This document shows positions 1-7,297 of a stretch of DNA of 15,956 bases, one piece after another (position 1 is the stretch's first letter; every line of letters begins with the position of its first letter). Source of the stretch: CAYFUT01 sp964346395 (lineage in GTDB: Bacteria; Bacillota; Halanaerobiia; Halobacteroidales; Halobacteroidaceae). The position numbers and the translations under genes were made by a program. The stretch is taken from positions 1 through 15,956 of the forward strand of contig CAYFUT010000059.1 in assembly GCA_964346395.1 (NCBI GenBank), given 5' to 3'. The notes beneath the pieces were generated by a model, which saw only the letters and a program-made list of their open reading frames with translations, was not told where the DNA came from and did not search any database.

Positions 1-765
1 CTATTTGTTGACGTTGATAAATTGCTGCCCCTTATCGAGAGCAAAAATATCCAGAGTAGTCGTATATCCGCTAGCTCCCAAGCTCACCGACCAGACCATT
101 ATCTCCGGTACTCCATCACCATTAATTTCTGCTATCTTTAATTTTATTAGGCTAGTACAAGAAGCCCAATTTTCATACCGGCGGGAATGTAATTTGCTAA
201 TCAATTCGTACTCATCATAATCCCGCCCCTTCGGCCGCAGAATAATCAGCCGGGCTGGCTTATGCAGCACATTTTCCTCCGTTGGCTGCCGCAGAAAGAC
301 AGCCACTTCTTGCGTTCCATTATTATCTAAATCAGCCTCCTGATAAGCCTTTACTTCCCACCCTGCCGGTAAGAAGTTGGCCCAGGATTTATCCTCTATA
401 TTGGCTGTTTTCTTTCCGCCCTCAATTATTTCCTGTACCCGTTTAGAAGTTAACCCCCCAAAGCTGCGCCCGCTAAGTTCATATGTCTGTTCTGCTTCCC
501 CCCACTGGTAGTTATAAATCAAATGACTATTTCCCTCCCAGCCCGGGTACTTTTCCTTTAATTTCTTTTTACCGTGCTTCTGCAGATAATCAGTCAAACC
601 TAAATATAACTTGATTTGTTTGCCCGCTATCCGTATATCACCTTCAAAAGCTTTAAATGAGCCCACTTGCGTAAATTTATCATTTGCTGAGATACTACCC
701 GTCAGCAGAAAGATAACTAATCCCAGCATTCCTACAACAAATAATCTCCGGCCCTTATCTTTCAT
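1..765 (-). CDS. Exported protein of unknown function with two Asp/Asn/Gly repeat loops
   Basis: The 254-residue protein begins with a signal peptide: basic MKDKGRR, then a hydrophobic stretch to about residue 22, with likely cleavage near SISA-N. The mature part has two short acidic loops followed by a beta strand. These are DLDNNGTQE at about 145-153 and EINGDGVPE at about 213-221. They resemble the loops of VCBS/FG-GAP repeats, which often bind calcium in secreted proteins. I do not recognise the middle segment. A strong ribosome binding site (AAGGAGGTGGGATAG before ATG) fixes the start, and the TAG stop lies at the very edge of the window, so the gene is complete. It lies 54 bases downstream of the DUF503 gene on the same strand and is probably the last gene of that transcript. 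An extracytoplasmic location is well supported; the function is unknown. Confidence 0.8.
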   Translation of the reverse strand: MKDKGRRLFVVGMLGLVIFLLTGSISANDKFTQVGSFKAFEGDIRIAGKQIKLYLGLTDYLQKHGKKKLKEKYPGWEGNSHLIYNYQWGEAEQTYELSGRSFGGLTSKRVQEIIEGGKKTANIEDKSWANFLPAGWEVKAYQEADLDNNGTQEVAVFLRQPTEENVLHKPARLIILRPKGRDYDEYELISKLHSRRYENWASCTSLIKLKIAEINGDGVPEIMVWSVSLGASGYTTTLDIFALDKGQQFINVNK

Positions 766-819
766 CTATCCCACCTCCTTGACTGCCCTTGAAATTTCCA
801 GCTAAAATACTGCCCAACT

Positions 820-1101
820 TTATAAAAATTCCATCTCCCAATCTAAAACCTGCACTTCCCCATTATCTGCAATAAATTTTCTTGCTTCCTCCAACTGCCG
901 CTCAACATGTTTAGCCTCACTACTAATAGTTACTAAGCCAATCTTAGCCAGCTTGTACTGCTTATTAGGTTCCACTTCCGCTGCTGCTACATTAAATTTA
1001 TTTTTTATTCTCCGGAGAGTGCTCTTTAATATATTTCGTTTGTCTTTCAAAGACTGACTGACAGGAATCCTGATCTTCACCTTACAAGAACCAACTAACA
1101 T
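820..1101 (-). CDS. DUF503 family protein (YlxP-like)
   Basis: The 93-residue protein matches the DUF503 family over its full length. It has the N-terminal strand MLVGSCKVKIRIP, the conserved SLKDKRNILKS segment, a central AEV strand and a C-terminal helix ending near LDWEMEFL. The family (Bacillus subtilis YlxP) is a small ferredoxin-like-fold protein often found beside nusA, infB and rbfA, and it is presumed to have a ribosome- or RNA-related role that is not firmly established. Here it is not in that operon. It sits 36 bases after the GH13 gene and 54 bases before the exported protein gene, all on the same strand. The start is set by AAAGGAGGGATGAGTTTAA before ATG. Family assignment is confident; the cellular role is not. 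Confidence 0.9.
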   Translation of the reverse strand: MLVGSCKVKIRIPVSQSLKDKRNILKSTLRRIKNKFNVAAAEVEPNKQYKLAKIGLVTISSEAKHVERQLEEARKFIADNGEVQVLDWEMEFL

Positions 1102-1137
1102 TTAAACTCATCCCTCCTTTATTTCAATATTTTTCCT

Positions 1138-2736
1138 CTACTCCGTAATAAACTCCCACTTGTAGCCATACGGCGGCAATTTAATCCCTGCTACCTCAAC
1201 TTCTTCCGCCCGTAAATTATTATATATTATCATCTGTTTATTTTCCGTAGTACGCTCGGCAATAAAGACCCCTTTCTGCTGTCTATACTCAGGCCGCTTT
1301 ACAAACAATTGCTTATTATTCTTCCGCCGCCTAATCATTGCCTGCAGGCCGTGAAAAATCTGATAACTATCGGATTCCGGATCAGCTAATGCCTCATTTC
1401 GTTTAGATTGACTGAAAGGACCGCGATTTAAGAATCTACTATCCACATAGCCGGTCTTTTCGTTCATCCGGCGGTAAAATTCTGTATCATTTTCCATTCC
1501 AATTTCATCTCCATAATAAATAATCGGAGTTCCCTCTATAGAAAACAACAGCGAATAAGCCAACAATACTTTATCAGGGTTCCCAGTAAATAAATCATAA
1601 ATGCGGCCGGCAATCCCTTCGCCTTCTCTAAATGACCACTCTGATTCTTTCAGATAATACTGGAGCATTTTTTCTCTTTCTTTATCGGTTACAAACTCCA
1701 AAGTTAATTCATCATGACAGCGCAGAAAAGTAAACCACTGAGCTGCTTGAGGTACCTGTAGTTGCTTGTTAGCTGCCAGTTCTTCTAATAAATAATCCGG
1801 TTTTCCTTCCGCTACTGCTAAATAAAATTTAGGCATAATCGGGAAATTATACGCTACATGACATTCATCCCCCTGACCTAAATAATCAACTACATCCGCC
1901 GGTTTCTGGTTTGCCTCTGCAATAATAGCCGTCCCGGCTCCCAAATAATCAAGCGCAGTCCGGTATAACTTTAAAATAGTATGGGTTTGGGGTAAATTTT
2001 CGCAGTTTGTTCCCTCTTCTTTCCAGAGAAACGGAGCAGCATCCATCCGGAAACCATCCATCCCTTTTTGTTTCCAGAAGCAAAAAACTTTAATCATTTC
2101 AATCAGTACTTGGGGGTTTTTATAATTTAAATCCGGTTGAATATCATAAAACCGGTGGAAATAATAATCATCAGTTGGCGGATTATAAGTCCAGTTAGAA
2201 TTAGAAATTCCTTTTAACAGCAGCCTCGTCTCCTCATATTTATCAGTATTCTCACTCCAGATATAAAAATCTCTATATTCAGCCGCTTTAGACTGGCGGG
2301 CATTTATAAACCAGGGATGCTGCTCCGAAGTATGGTTGATTGGAATATCAAATATAATTTTAATCCCCTTCTCATGAGCCTGGTCAATAAAAGTAAAAAA
2401 GTCTTCATTACTTCCCAATTCTTCCCGCACCTGATAATAATCTGCCACATCAAATCCCTGGTCAACCATAGGTGATTCCAAGATAGGCAGCAGCCATAAA
2501 ATAGTAATCCCTAATTCTTCTAAATAATCTAGCTTGTCTGTTAAACCTTTAAAATCCTCAGCAAATAAATCTACATATAGCGAATAAACAATCCCTCTTT
2601 TATACCATAATTTATCTTCCGGCAGATAATCAATCTTTTGTTTTGTTTCTTCTAAAAAAGACAGTAATCTTTCAAATTCCGCTGTATGTTCTTTACCGTA
2701 CAGTTCTCTCCATAACTTATTTAACTTATCTTTCAT
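1138..2736 (-). CDS. GH13 family glycoside hydrolase/transferase, trehalose-synthase-like (GH13_16 type)
   Basis: The 532-residue (beta/alpha)8-barrel alpha-glucan enzyme shows all four GH13 signature regions: DIPINHTSEQHPWF near 131-143, GFRMDAAPF with nucleophile Asp232, IIAEANQ with acid/base Glu274, and FLRCHDELT with His341 and Asp342. GIVYSLYVDLF, SNWTYNPPTDDYYFHRF and the DVVDYLGQGDECHVAYNFP stretch closely follow trehalose synthase (maltose alpha-glucosyltransferase), so maltose/trehalose interconversion is the leading guess. Alpha-amylase or glucosidase activity is possible. No signal peptide is seen, so the enzyme should be cytoplasmic. The reading frame is open to an ATG at 2757, but that codon has no ribosome binding site. 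The ATG at 2736 follows AGGGTGGGGGTAAAA and is preferred. Trehalose is a known compatible solute, which would suit a halophile (inference). The upstream neighbour carries a glycogen-binding domain. Confidence 0.88.
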   Translation of the reverse strand: MKDKLNKLWRELYGKEHTAEFERLLSFLEETKQKIDYLPEDKLWYKRGIVYSLYVDLFAEDFKGLTDKLDYLEELGITILWLLPILESPMVDQGFDVADYYQVREELGSNEDFFTFIDQAHEKGIKIIFDIPINHTSEQHPWFINARQSKAAEYRDFYIWSENTDKYEETRLLLKGISNSNWTYNPPTDDYYFHRFYDIQPDLNYKNPQVLIEMIKVFCFWKQKGMDGFRMDAAPFLWKEEGTNCENLPQTHTILKLYRTALDYLGAGTAIIAEANQKPADVVDYLGQGDECHVAYNFPIMPKFYLAVAEGKPDYLLEELAANKQLQVPQAAQWFTFLRCHDELTLEFVTDKEREKMLQYYLKESEWSFREGEGIAGRIYDLFTGNPDKVLLAYSLLFSIEGTPIIYYGDEIGMENDTEFYRRMNEKTGYVDSRFLNRGPFSQSKRNEALADPESDSYQIFHGLQAMIRRRKNNKQLFVKRPEYRQQKGVFIAERTTENKQMIIYNNLRAEEVEVAGIKLPPYGYKWEFITE

Positions 2737-2852
2737 TTTTACCCCCACCCTTACCATTTATTTTTAATTACTATAAGCAGTTACTTGGCAGTTACCCGCT
2801 CTATATACATAATTATTCTGGATATTTTTCAGCTTTTCCTGCAAAAAAATAC

Positions 2853-2885
2853 AGGACGACCCCAGTAACAAAAGAGGACAACCCC
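2853..2885. repeat. Pair of 11-bp direct repeats with 22-bp period
   Basis: AGGACGACCCC (2853-2863) recurs as AGGACAACCCC (2875-2885), with one mismatch and start-to-start spacing of 22 bp, about two helical turns. The pair lies in the 181-base gap between the HhH/glycogen-binding gene and the GH13 gene. Two like half-sites on one face of the helix could be a regulator binding site for the GH13 promoter, but no clear promoter could be placed beside it. Confidence 0.35.
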
Positions 2886-2917
2886 AATTTAGGCTGCCCC
2901 CCTTGCAACTAATTAGC

Positions 2918-3385
2918 TTAAATTTTAAAATTTGTCCCATCAAAATCACCTATATGTTTTTCCGCTTCCCAGCTTGCTGAATCATACATTATTTTATACT
3001 CCATTCCGGGCTCTAAATCAAATTTATTTTTCCAAACCCCATTTCCGCTTTCTTCCAACGAATAAGATTTATCAGCCGGATTCCAATCATTCATTTCTCC
3101 TACTAAATGTACTTCGTCTACTTCTTGAAGGCCATATTCCTGCGGATTAAAAGTAATTTCTACTTTAGAAGTCGGTTCAGCTGCCTGAGAGCCGTCCCCT
3201 ACTTCTAATTCTCCCTGCAGCTGCTCCAGCGTCTTCTGCCCAATACCAGAAACATTAGCTAATTCTTCTACTGAATTAAAATTTCCCTTCGTTCTCCTAT
3301 ATTCCACAATTTTTTCCGCCGTTACCTGACCAATACCTTTCAGCTGCTGTAATTCTTCTGCACTAGCCTGATTAATATTTACCAT
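2918..3385 (-). CDS. Fusion of ComEA-type helix-hairpin-helix domain and CBM48/AMPK-type glycogen-binding domain
   Basis: The 155-residue protein has two distinct parts. Residues 1-62 are a ComEA-like tandem helix-hairpin-helix domain: VNINQASAEEL, then LKGIGQ (15-20) and VSGIGQKTL (45-53), the glycine hairpins that normally contact the DNA backbone. After a short linker, residues about 74-155 look like a CBM48/AMPK-beta glycogen-binding domain: VHLVGEMNDWNP with Trp101, a VWKNKFDLEPG strand with Trp118, and a YKIMYD strand with Trp139. There is no signal peptide or membrane segment, unlike true ComEA, so the protein should be cytoplasmic. The start follows GAGGGGGAATGAAATT. It is transcribed towards the GH13 gene, 181 bases upstream of it. 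DNA binding, alpha-glucan binding and a role coupling the two are inference from the domains. Confidence 0.85.
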   Translation of the reverse strand: MVNINQASAEELQQLKGIGQVTAEKIVEYRRTKGNFNSVEELANVSGIGQKTLEQLQGELEVGDGSQAAEPTSKVEITFNPQEYGLQEVDEVHLVGEMNDWNPADKSYSLEESGNGVWKNKFDLEPGMEYKIMYDSASWEAEKHIGDFDGTNFKI

Positions 3386-3735
3386 AATTTCATTCCCCCT
3401 CTTTAAATTTGCGTTTTTCTCATCCGCTCTGCATTAAATTAATAATATTAGAAACCAAACTTAATACGGGAATTAGCCCCTCTTAAGAAACTACCTCCGT
3501 CTTAATTATAATATATTATTACAATTATTGCTACTATATTATAAAAAAAGAAATATGATTTTTTATATCCAAATTTCCAGCTTTGTAACTAGAAAGAAAC
3601 AACGTTACAGCAGTAACCGAAGGAAACCAATGATGATTCTCCACCAATTACTTTTCGGGAGCCAGGCAATAACCTTAAAGTTTTTTGTTAAAAGCTGTTC
3701 TAAGCTCCCTGCTCCCCCCGAAAAGTTACCCTTCC
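3386..3735. other. 350-base intergenic region with extensive inverted repeats; candidate structured RNA or terminator
   Basis: No convincing gene is seen. CTTTTCGGG (3651-3659) pairs with CCCGAAAAG (3717-3725). GGGAGC (3657-3662) can pair with GCTCCC at either 3704-3709 or 3711-3716, so two alternative hairpins are possible. AAGGAA (3621-3626) and TTCCTT (3732-3737) could close an outer stem. GTTACAGCAGTAAC (3604-3617) is a separate small hairpin. Nearer the downstream gene, CTTAA (3460-3464) and TTAAG (3482-3486) bracket another weak hairpin, in what would be the 5' leader of the HhH/glycogen-binding gene. A TATAAT-like -10 for that gene lies around 3506-3511, but no good -35 is visible. The big hairpin begins right after the pseudokinase stop, so it may be that gene's 3' end or a separate RNA. 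Confidence 0.4.
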
Positions 3736-5130
3736 TTAGTTTTCTGGTAAGAAACCAGGTTCAGTAATCTTACCTTTAATCTTATTTATTTTCCACTTCT
3801 TCTTTATCTTCTTCAACTGCAGAACATCCTCCATATCTACTGTTATTTTTCCCTGTTTAGGATCATTAAAAATAAACTTATAGTCCGCTTTAAATTTAGG
3901 TGGCGCTTTACTTAACTGTTCAATATCTAAATCTTCAATTAAATAAATAAAGCTTTTCTCGTCCGACTCCCCAGAAAATAAATTGCGTCCTGTCTCCATC
4001 ACCCGCGTTTCAATTAACATGCCCTTAAGATGGCTAACCTGATCAGTTTCTATAGTTTCCTCAAATAAATTAGTATTTTTATTATTTATCGCCTGATAAA
4101 AATAATCAACAACTTTCCGCGGCTCAGTATCCGGCTGAATCTGCGGCTCATAGCCCCCTATTGAAAACAAGATTCCCAGCGCTGCTAAAATTATCAGACC
4201 GACTACTCCCTGTTTCCAGTATTTATAGGTAAGCAGAGTCCCGGTATGCTTAATAGTAAACCACTTTTTCAATTTGCTCTCTTTAGCTATTAGTTCTTCC
4301 TTTTCCTCCGCAGTAGCCTCTAATTGCTGTTTCTCTTCTAATTCAGTCAATCTCTGAGTTAAAATTTCTAAATCACTGACTCGTTCTTCTGGTTCCTTTG
4401 CTATACACTCTAAAATTAAATCATTAAGCAGCAGCGAAATTTGCTTATTAAGTAATCTAGGCTCCAGCGGCGAAATATGTTTGATAGCAGCAAATAGTTC
4501 TTCTTTGCTTTCCTCTTTAAAGGGAGCCTGATCAGTTAACAAATAATAGAATATTATCCCTAAACTATAAATATAGCCTTTTGCTGTCCACTCTTCCTTC
4601 TTGAGCACCTCTAGCGGCTTGAGCACCATCTCTTCTATTTCCCACTGTACTTCCGGACGATACTGAACAATTTTCTTTGTAATTATCGGATCTACTACTA
4701 CTAGTTGGCCCGCTTGATCAACCCATAAACTTTTCAGCACTATTCCCGGCCAATCAAGGTCTGCTTCTACTGCCTGCTTATAAACATTAGCCAGCGTCTT
4801 CATCCACCCAATTATTGTTTCTAGCTGCACCTCATTATTAGCTGTATAATTTAACAGCGGAGTCAAAGTTCTGTCTGCCCGAACTAAATAATATTCCCCC
4901 TGCTCAATAATAATTTCTTGATAAAACAAACAGTGAGAAGTATCTATTGTCTGCCTTTCTTTAATTACCTTCTCTAACTCACTAATTGTATCCCGAGCAG
5001 CTAATCCCCCTCCCGGCGATCTGTCGCCAAATAGATTCTCGGCTATATAATTATTATTTTCATTATCCTCAACTTGATACAATGAAATATTTTCAATCTC
5101 ATTAAGTTCAGATTTAAAACTGTAATTCAT
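3736..5130 (-). CDS. Membrane-anchored degenerate Ser/Thr protein kinase (probable pseudokinase)
   Basis: The 464-residue protein aligns best with the C-lobe of bacterial PknB-type kinases. GYIYSLGIIFYYLLTDQAPF (about 185-204) is the alpha-F region, and ILECIAKEPEERVSDLEIL (about 239-257) is the segment carrying the conserved late Arg. The catalytic parts are eroded. No ATP-binding Lys motif or glycine-rich loop is evident in the N-terminal part. The HRD loop reads roughly IVLKSLWVD (130-138), DFG is replaced by DPI (147-149), and the alpha-F Asp is Tyr186. A Glu-rich coiled segment (about 260-290) leads to one membrane helix (about 308-325), then a C-terminal domain of about 135 residues, probably extracytoplasmic. 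The upstream TTG at 5145 is rejected because its first codons are the ribosome binding site (GAGGAGGGCTAGC) of the ATG at 5130. It lies 76 bases after the HD hydrolase gene. A signalling scaffold or sensor is inferred. Confidence 0.78.
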   Translation of the reverse strand: MNYSFKSELNEIENISLYQVEDNENNNYIAENLFGDRSPGGGLAARDTISELEKVIKERQTIDTSHCLFYQEIIIEQGEYYLVRADRTLTPLLNYTANNEVQLETIIGWMKTLANVYKQAVEADLDWPGIVLKSLWVDQAGQLVVVDPIITKKIVQYRPEVQWEIEEMVLKPLEVLKKEEWTAKGYIYSLGIIFYYLLTDQAPFKEESKEELFAAIKHISPLEPRLLNKQISLLLNDLILECIAKEPEERVSDLEILTQRLTELEEKQQLEATAEEKEELIAKESKLKKWFTIKHTGTLLTYKYWKQGVVGLIILAALGILFSIGGYEPQIQPDTEPRKVVDYFYQAINNKNTNLFEETIETDQVSHLKGMLIETRVMETGRNLFSGESDEKSFIYLIEDLDIEQLSKAPPKFKADYKFIFNDPKQGKITVDMEDVLQLKKIKKKWKINKIKGKITEPGFLPEN

Positions 5131-5206
5131 GCTAGCCCTCCTCAATCTTTATTGGTGCCCTAATTAATATTTAAATAAAGAAAAATAGTTTCCTGCCTTC
5201 AATCCC

Positions 5207-6652
5207 TTACTTTCTTTTACTTGGCGAGTACTCAGCAAGTAACTTCTGCACCTTAGTTATAAGTTCCTGGTTAGCACTGACTTCTTTCTGCAAAACCGAA
5301 AAATTAATAAAAATAATTTTTTGCCTTTTACTACCTCCATCATCCTTAGCCCGTCTAATAACCTTAGATACCTCCAGAAAATCTCTCCGATAACCCCGCT
5401 TATCCACAATACTAATCTGCTCTTCCTCTTCTTGATATAATTCCTGATATAAATCTTCTTCTGCATCCGCTTCTAACCAGAAGTAACTCTCTGCTAATTT
5501 TTTATTAAACCCGTATTCTTCTAGTATAGAAGTTAACTCTGCTTTAAAAGCTGTTACCTCAGCTGGAGTATTATCTCCGAGATTAAGTTGGGTAAACTTG
5601 CGGCGGGTTAAAAATACCCGACATAATTTAGCTAAAATATCATCGCTATGAAACTGCCAGTCCTTAACTAACGACCAAATACTTACATCATCAAGAGCAA
5701 TATAGTTGGCAACGGTGATTTCTCCCGCTGTAAATAATGACTTTAAAGCAGCAGGTAGCTCACTCTGTAGTTTATCATACTGATATAAGTAATTAGCCCG
5801 CACCATTATCTGACTAAGAATCAACTCCATTTCCCGCTTGAAACTATGCGAATAAATTTCCTTATACATCTGATAACGGGCTATTAAATACTCTTCAACT
5901 GTAGATAAATACTTCTCCGGAATACAGACATAATAATTTTTTCCTTCTCTAATAATACTTAATGAATTTATTAATCGGGATAAATCAAACTGTCCATAAG
6001 CTACTCCCGTAAAATAAGTATCCCGCAGCAAATAATCCATCCGGTCAGCATCAATTTGGCTGCTGACCAGCGAAGAAAGAATATTCAGTAGATGTATCTG
6101 TTTAAATCCAGTCTCAGTTTCTTCTGTCTGCTGCCATTGATAATTATTTCCAATCAAATTAGCAACCTGCTCCGGAAATTGAGCGCCGAAGTTTTTTTCT
6201 AGCACTTTTCTTATTTGGCTCTCCGAATTTAAAATAATCTCCTGCGTCCACTCCTCATGCGACTTCCCACCCTGAGCCAATATTTCCTCAGTTATCCGCT
6301 CAAAAGTATGCGACAGCGGGCCATGTCCAATATCATGCAGTAAAGCAGCCGCCAGAGCAAGATTGATTTTCTCTACTCCTAACTCTTCTTCTAAATCTAA
6401 ATCAGTCAAGATTTTTTTAAAGTGATCAATCAGCAGCTGCATGATATGATAAGTCCCGATAGAATGGGAAAACCGAGAATGTTCAGCTGCCGGAAACAAC
6501 AGATTTGTTAACCCTAATTGACTAATTCTCCTTAACCGTTGAAATTCCGGCGTATCAATCAAATCTACAAATTTATCTTTAATTACTATATCTCCATGAA
6601 TTGGATCTCTAATAACTTTACCAGAAGCCGAAACAGTCAAACTATTGGGCAT
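5207..6652 (-). CDS. HD-superfamily phosphohydrolase, YwfO/dGTPase-like
   Basis: The 481-residue protein opens with the hallmark of the YwfO-like branch of dNTP triphosphohydrolase relatives: VIRDPIHGDI (13-22), then EFQRLRRISQLGL (36-48). The metal-binding HD set is complete: His63 in SRFSHSIG, His106-Asp107 in LLHDIGHGPLSH, and an Asp in the IDADRMDYLLRD motif (200-211). Related enzymes hydrolyse (d)NTPs or phosphate esters in the cytoplasm; the substrate here cannot be read from sequence. The C-terminal part (about 380-481) is acidic and then basic and is not recognised. A TTG seven codons upstream (6673) is rejected because the ribosome binding site (AAAGGGGGGATAAA) lies inside that extension and suits the ATG at 6652. 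The pseudokinase gene follows on the same strand, and the YjbQ gene is divergent. Confidence 0.9.
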   Translation of the reverse strand: MPNSLTVSASGKVIRDPIHGDIVIKDKFVDLIDTPEFQRLRRISQLGLTNLLFPAAEHSRFSHSIGTYHIMQLLIDHFKKILTDLDLEEELGVEKINLALAAALLHDIGHGPLSHTFERITEEILAQGGKSHEEWTQEIILNSESQIRKVLEKNFGAQFPEQVANLIGNNYQWQQTEETETGFKQIHLLNILSSLVSSQIDADRMDYLLRDTYFTGVAYGQFDLSRLINSLSIIREGKNYYVCIPEKYLSTVEEYLIARYQMYKEIYSHSFKREMELILSQIMVRANYLYQYDKLQSELPAALKSLFTAGEITVANYIALDDVSIWSLVKDWQFHSDDILAKLCRVFLTRRKFTQLNLGDNTPAEVTAFKAELTSILEEYGFNKKLAESYFWLEADAEEDLYQELYQEEEEQISIVDKRGYRRDFLEVSKVIRRAKDDGGSKRQKIIFINFSVLQKEVSANQELITKVQKLLAEYSPSKRK

Positions 6653-6692
6653 TTTATCCCCCCTTTTTAGCAAATAAGATCCTCATCAAAAT

Positions 6693-6721
6693 TTGCTTAT
6701 TTTTTCTATAAAACATATAAT
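6693..6721 (+). promoter_or_regulatory. Sigma-A-type promoter for the YjbQ gene
   Basis: TTGCTT (6693-6698), a 17-base spacer and a perfect TATAAT (6716-6721) lie just upstream of the YjbQ coding region. The predicted transcript starts near 6728, giving a leader of about 20-30 bases. It overlaps the divergent upstream region of the HD hydrolase gene. Confidence 0.8.
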
Positions 6722-6747
6722 GATAAACAAAACTTACAAATAAAGGA

Positions 6748-7173
6748 GTGATTACCATTAAAGCTACTACTGAATACCTCTGGTTCAATACTGATCAGCG
6801 GGTAGAATTAATTAACATTACTAACAAAATTGCTGATATTGTAGAAAAAAGCCAAGTCCAAGAAGGCATGTGTCTAGTCAACCCCATGCATATCACCGCC
6901 AGTGTATTCATTAATGACGATGAGTCAGGACTGCATCAGGACTACAAAGAATGGCTAGAAGAATTAGCTCCTCATGAACCTATTTCCCAATACGCCCATA
7001 ATGGTTTTGAAGACAATGCAGATGCCCACCTAAAACGCCAAATTATGGGGCGCGAAGTAGTAGTAGCTATTACAGAAGGCCAACTTGACTTGGGGCCTTG
7101 GGAACAAATCTTTTACGGTGAATTTGACGGACAACGAGATAAACGAGTATTAGCTAAAGTCATCGGAGAATAA
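6748..7173 (+). CDS. YjbQ / UPF0047 family protein
   Basis: The roughly 140-residue protein matches the UPF0047 (YjbQ) family along its length. It has a VELINIT strand, GMCLVNPMHITASVFIND (the family's HTTA-type motif, keeping the His), DADAHLKRQIMGREVVVAIT, and LDLGPWEQIFYGEFDGQRDKRV (the family's G-L-x-L-G-T-W...E-x-D-G-P-R signature). The family folds as a single-domain trimer. It has been linked to weak thiamine-phosphate-synthase activity, but its true role is unsettled. The start is uncertain. GTG at 6748 overlaps the AAAGGAG ribosome binding site, while the ATT at 6757 (I-K-A-T-T) has ideal spacing of about 8 bases. It has its own promoter and terminator and is therefore monocistronic. 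It converges on the SIMPL gene. Confidence 0.88.
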   Translation: MITIKATTEYLWFNTDQRVELINITNKIADIVEKSQVQEGMCLVNPMHITASVFINDDESGLHQDYKEWLEELAPHEPISQYAHNGFEDNADAHLKRQIMGREVVVAITEGQLDLGPWEQIFYGEFDGQRDKRVLAKVIGE

Positions 7174-7175
7174 CC

Positions 7176-7211
7176 AGCACCCGGGTGCAGAAGTTGGCCC
7201 GGGTGCTTTTT
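7176..7211 (+). terminator. Rho-independent terminator of the YjbQ gene
   Basis: AGCACCCGGG (7176-7185) pairs perfectly with CCCGGGTGCT (7198-7207) across a 12-base loop, and five T follow (7207-7211). It starts 3 bases after the YjbQ stop codon. On the minus strand the hairpin lacks a T-run, so it should act mainly on the plus strand. Confidence 0.92.
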
Positions 7212-7241
7212 ATCGTTTAAGGACTTATACTTTTTACAAGT

Positions 7242-7250
7242 TGTGGATAA
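7242..7250 (-). promoter_or_regulatory. Single perfect DnaA-box match
   Basis: The minus strand reads TTATCCACA, the consensus DnaA box, in the AT-rich gap between the convergent YjbQ and SIMPL genes. It sits in the loop of an inverted repeat (TATACTT 7226-7232 with AAGTATA 7259-7265). No cluster of boxes or replication genes is nearby, so this is not an origin. It could be a titration or regulatory site, or chance. Confidence 0.35.
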
Positions 7251-7297
7251 TTTTTGGTAAGTATATTTTTGTTTCCAACTGGGTTTAGGGCGATTTT

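Noticed and set aside
2764..2949. Sixty-one-codon minus-strand frame between the GH13 and HhH genes
   Set aside because: It overlaps the end of the HhH/glycogen-binding gene, has no ribosome binding site and encodes low-complexity sequence unlike any family.
3528..3767. Seventy-nine-codon plus-strand frame in the structured region
   Set aside because: No ribosome binding site, runs into the pseudokinase gene on the other strand, and its composition is that of structured non-coding DNA.
5131..5145. TTG start for the pseudokinase
   Set aside because: The codons after TTG are the ribosome binding site of the ATG at 5130. The same reasoning rejects TTG at 6673 for the HD hydrolase.
7176..7265. 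DnaA box region as a replication origin
   Set aside because: Only one box, no dnaA, dnaN or AT-rich unwinding cluster, and a strong terminator explains the adjacent inverted repeat.
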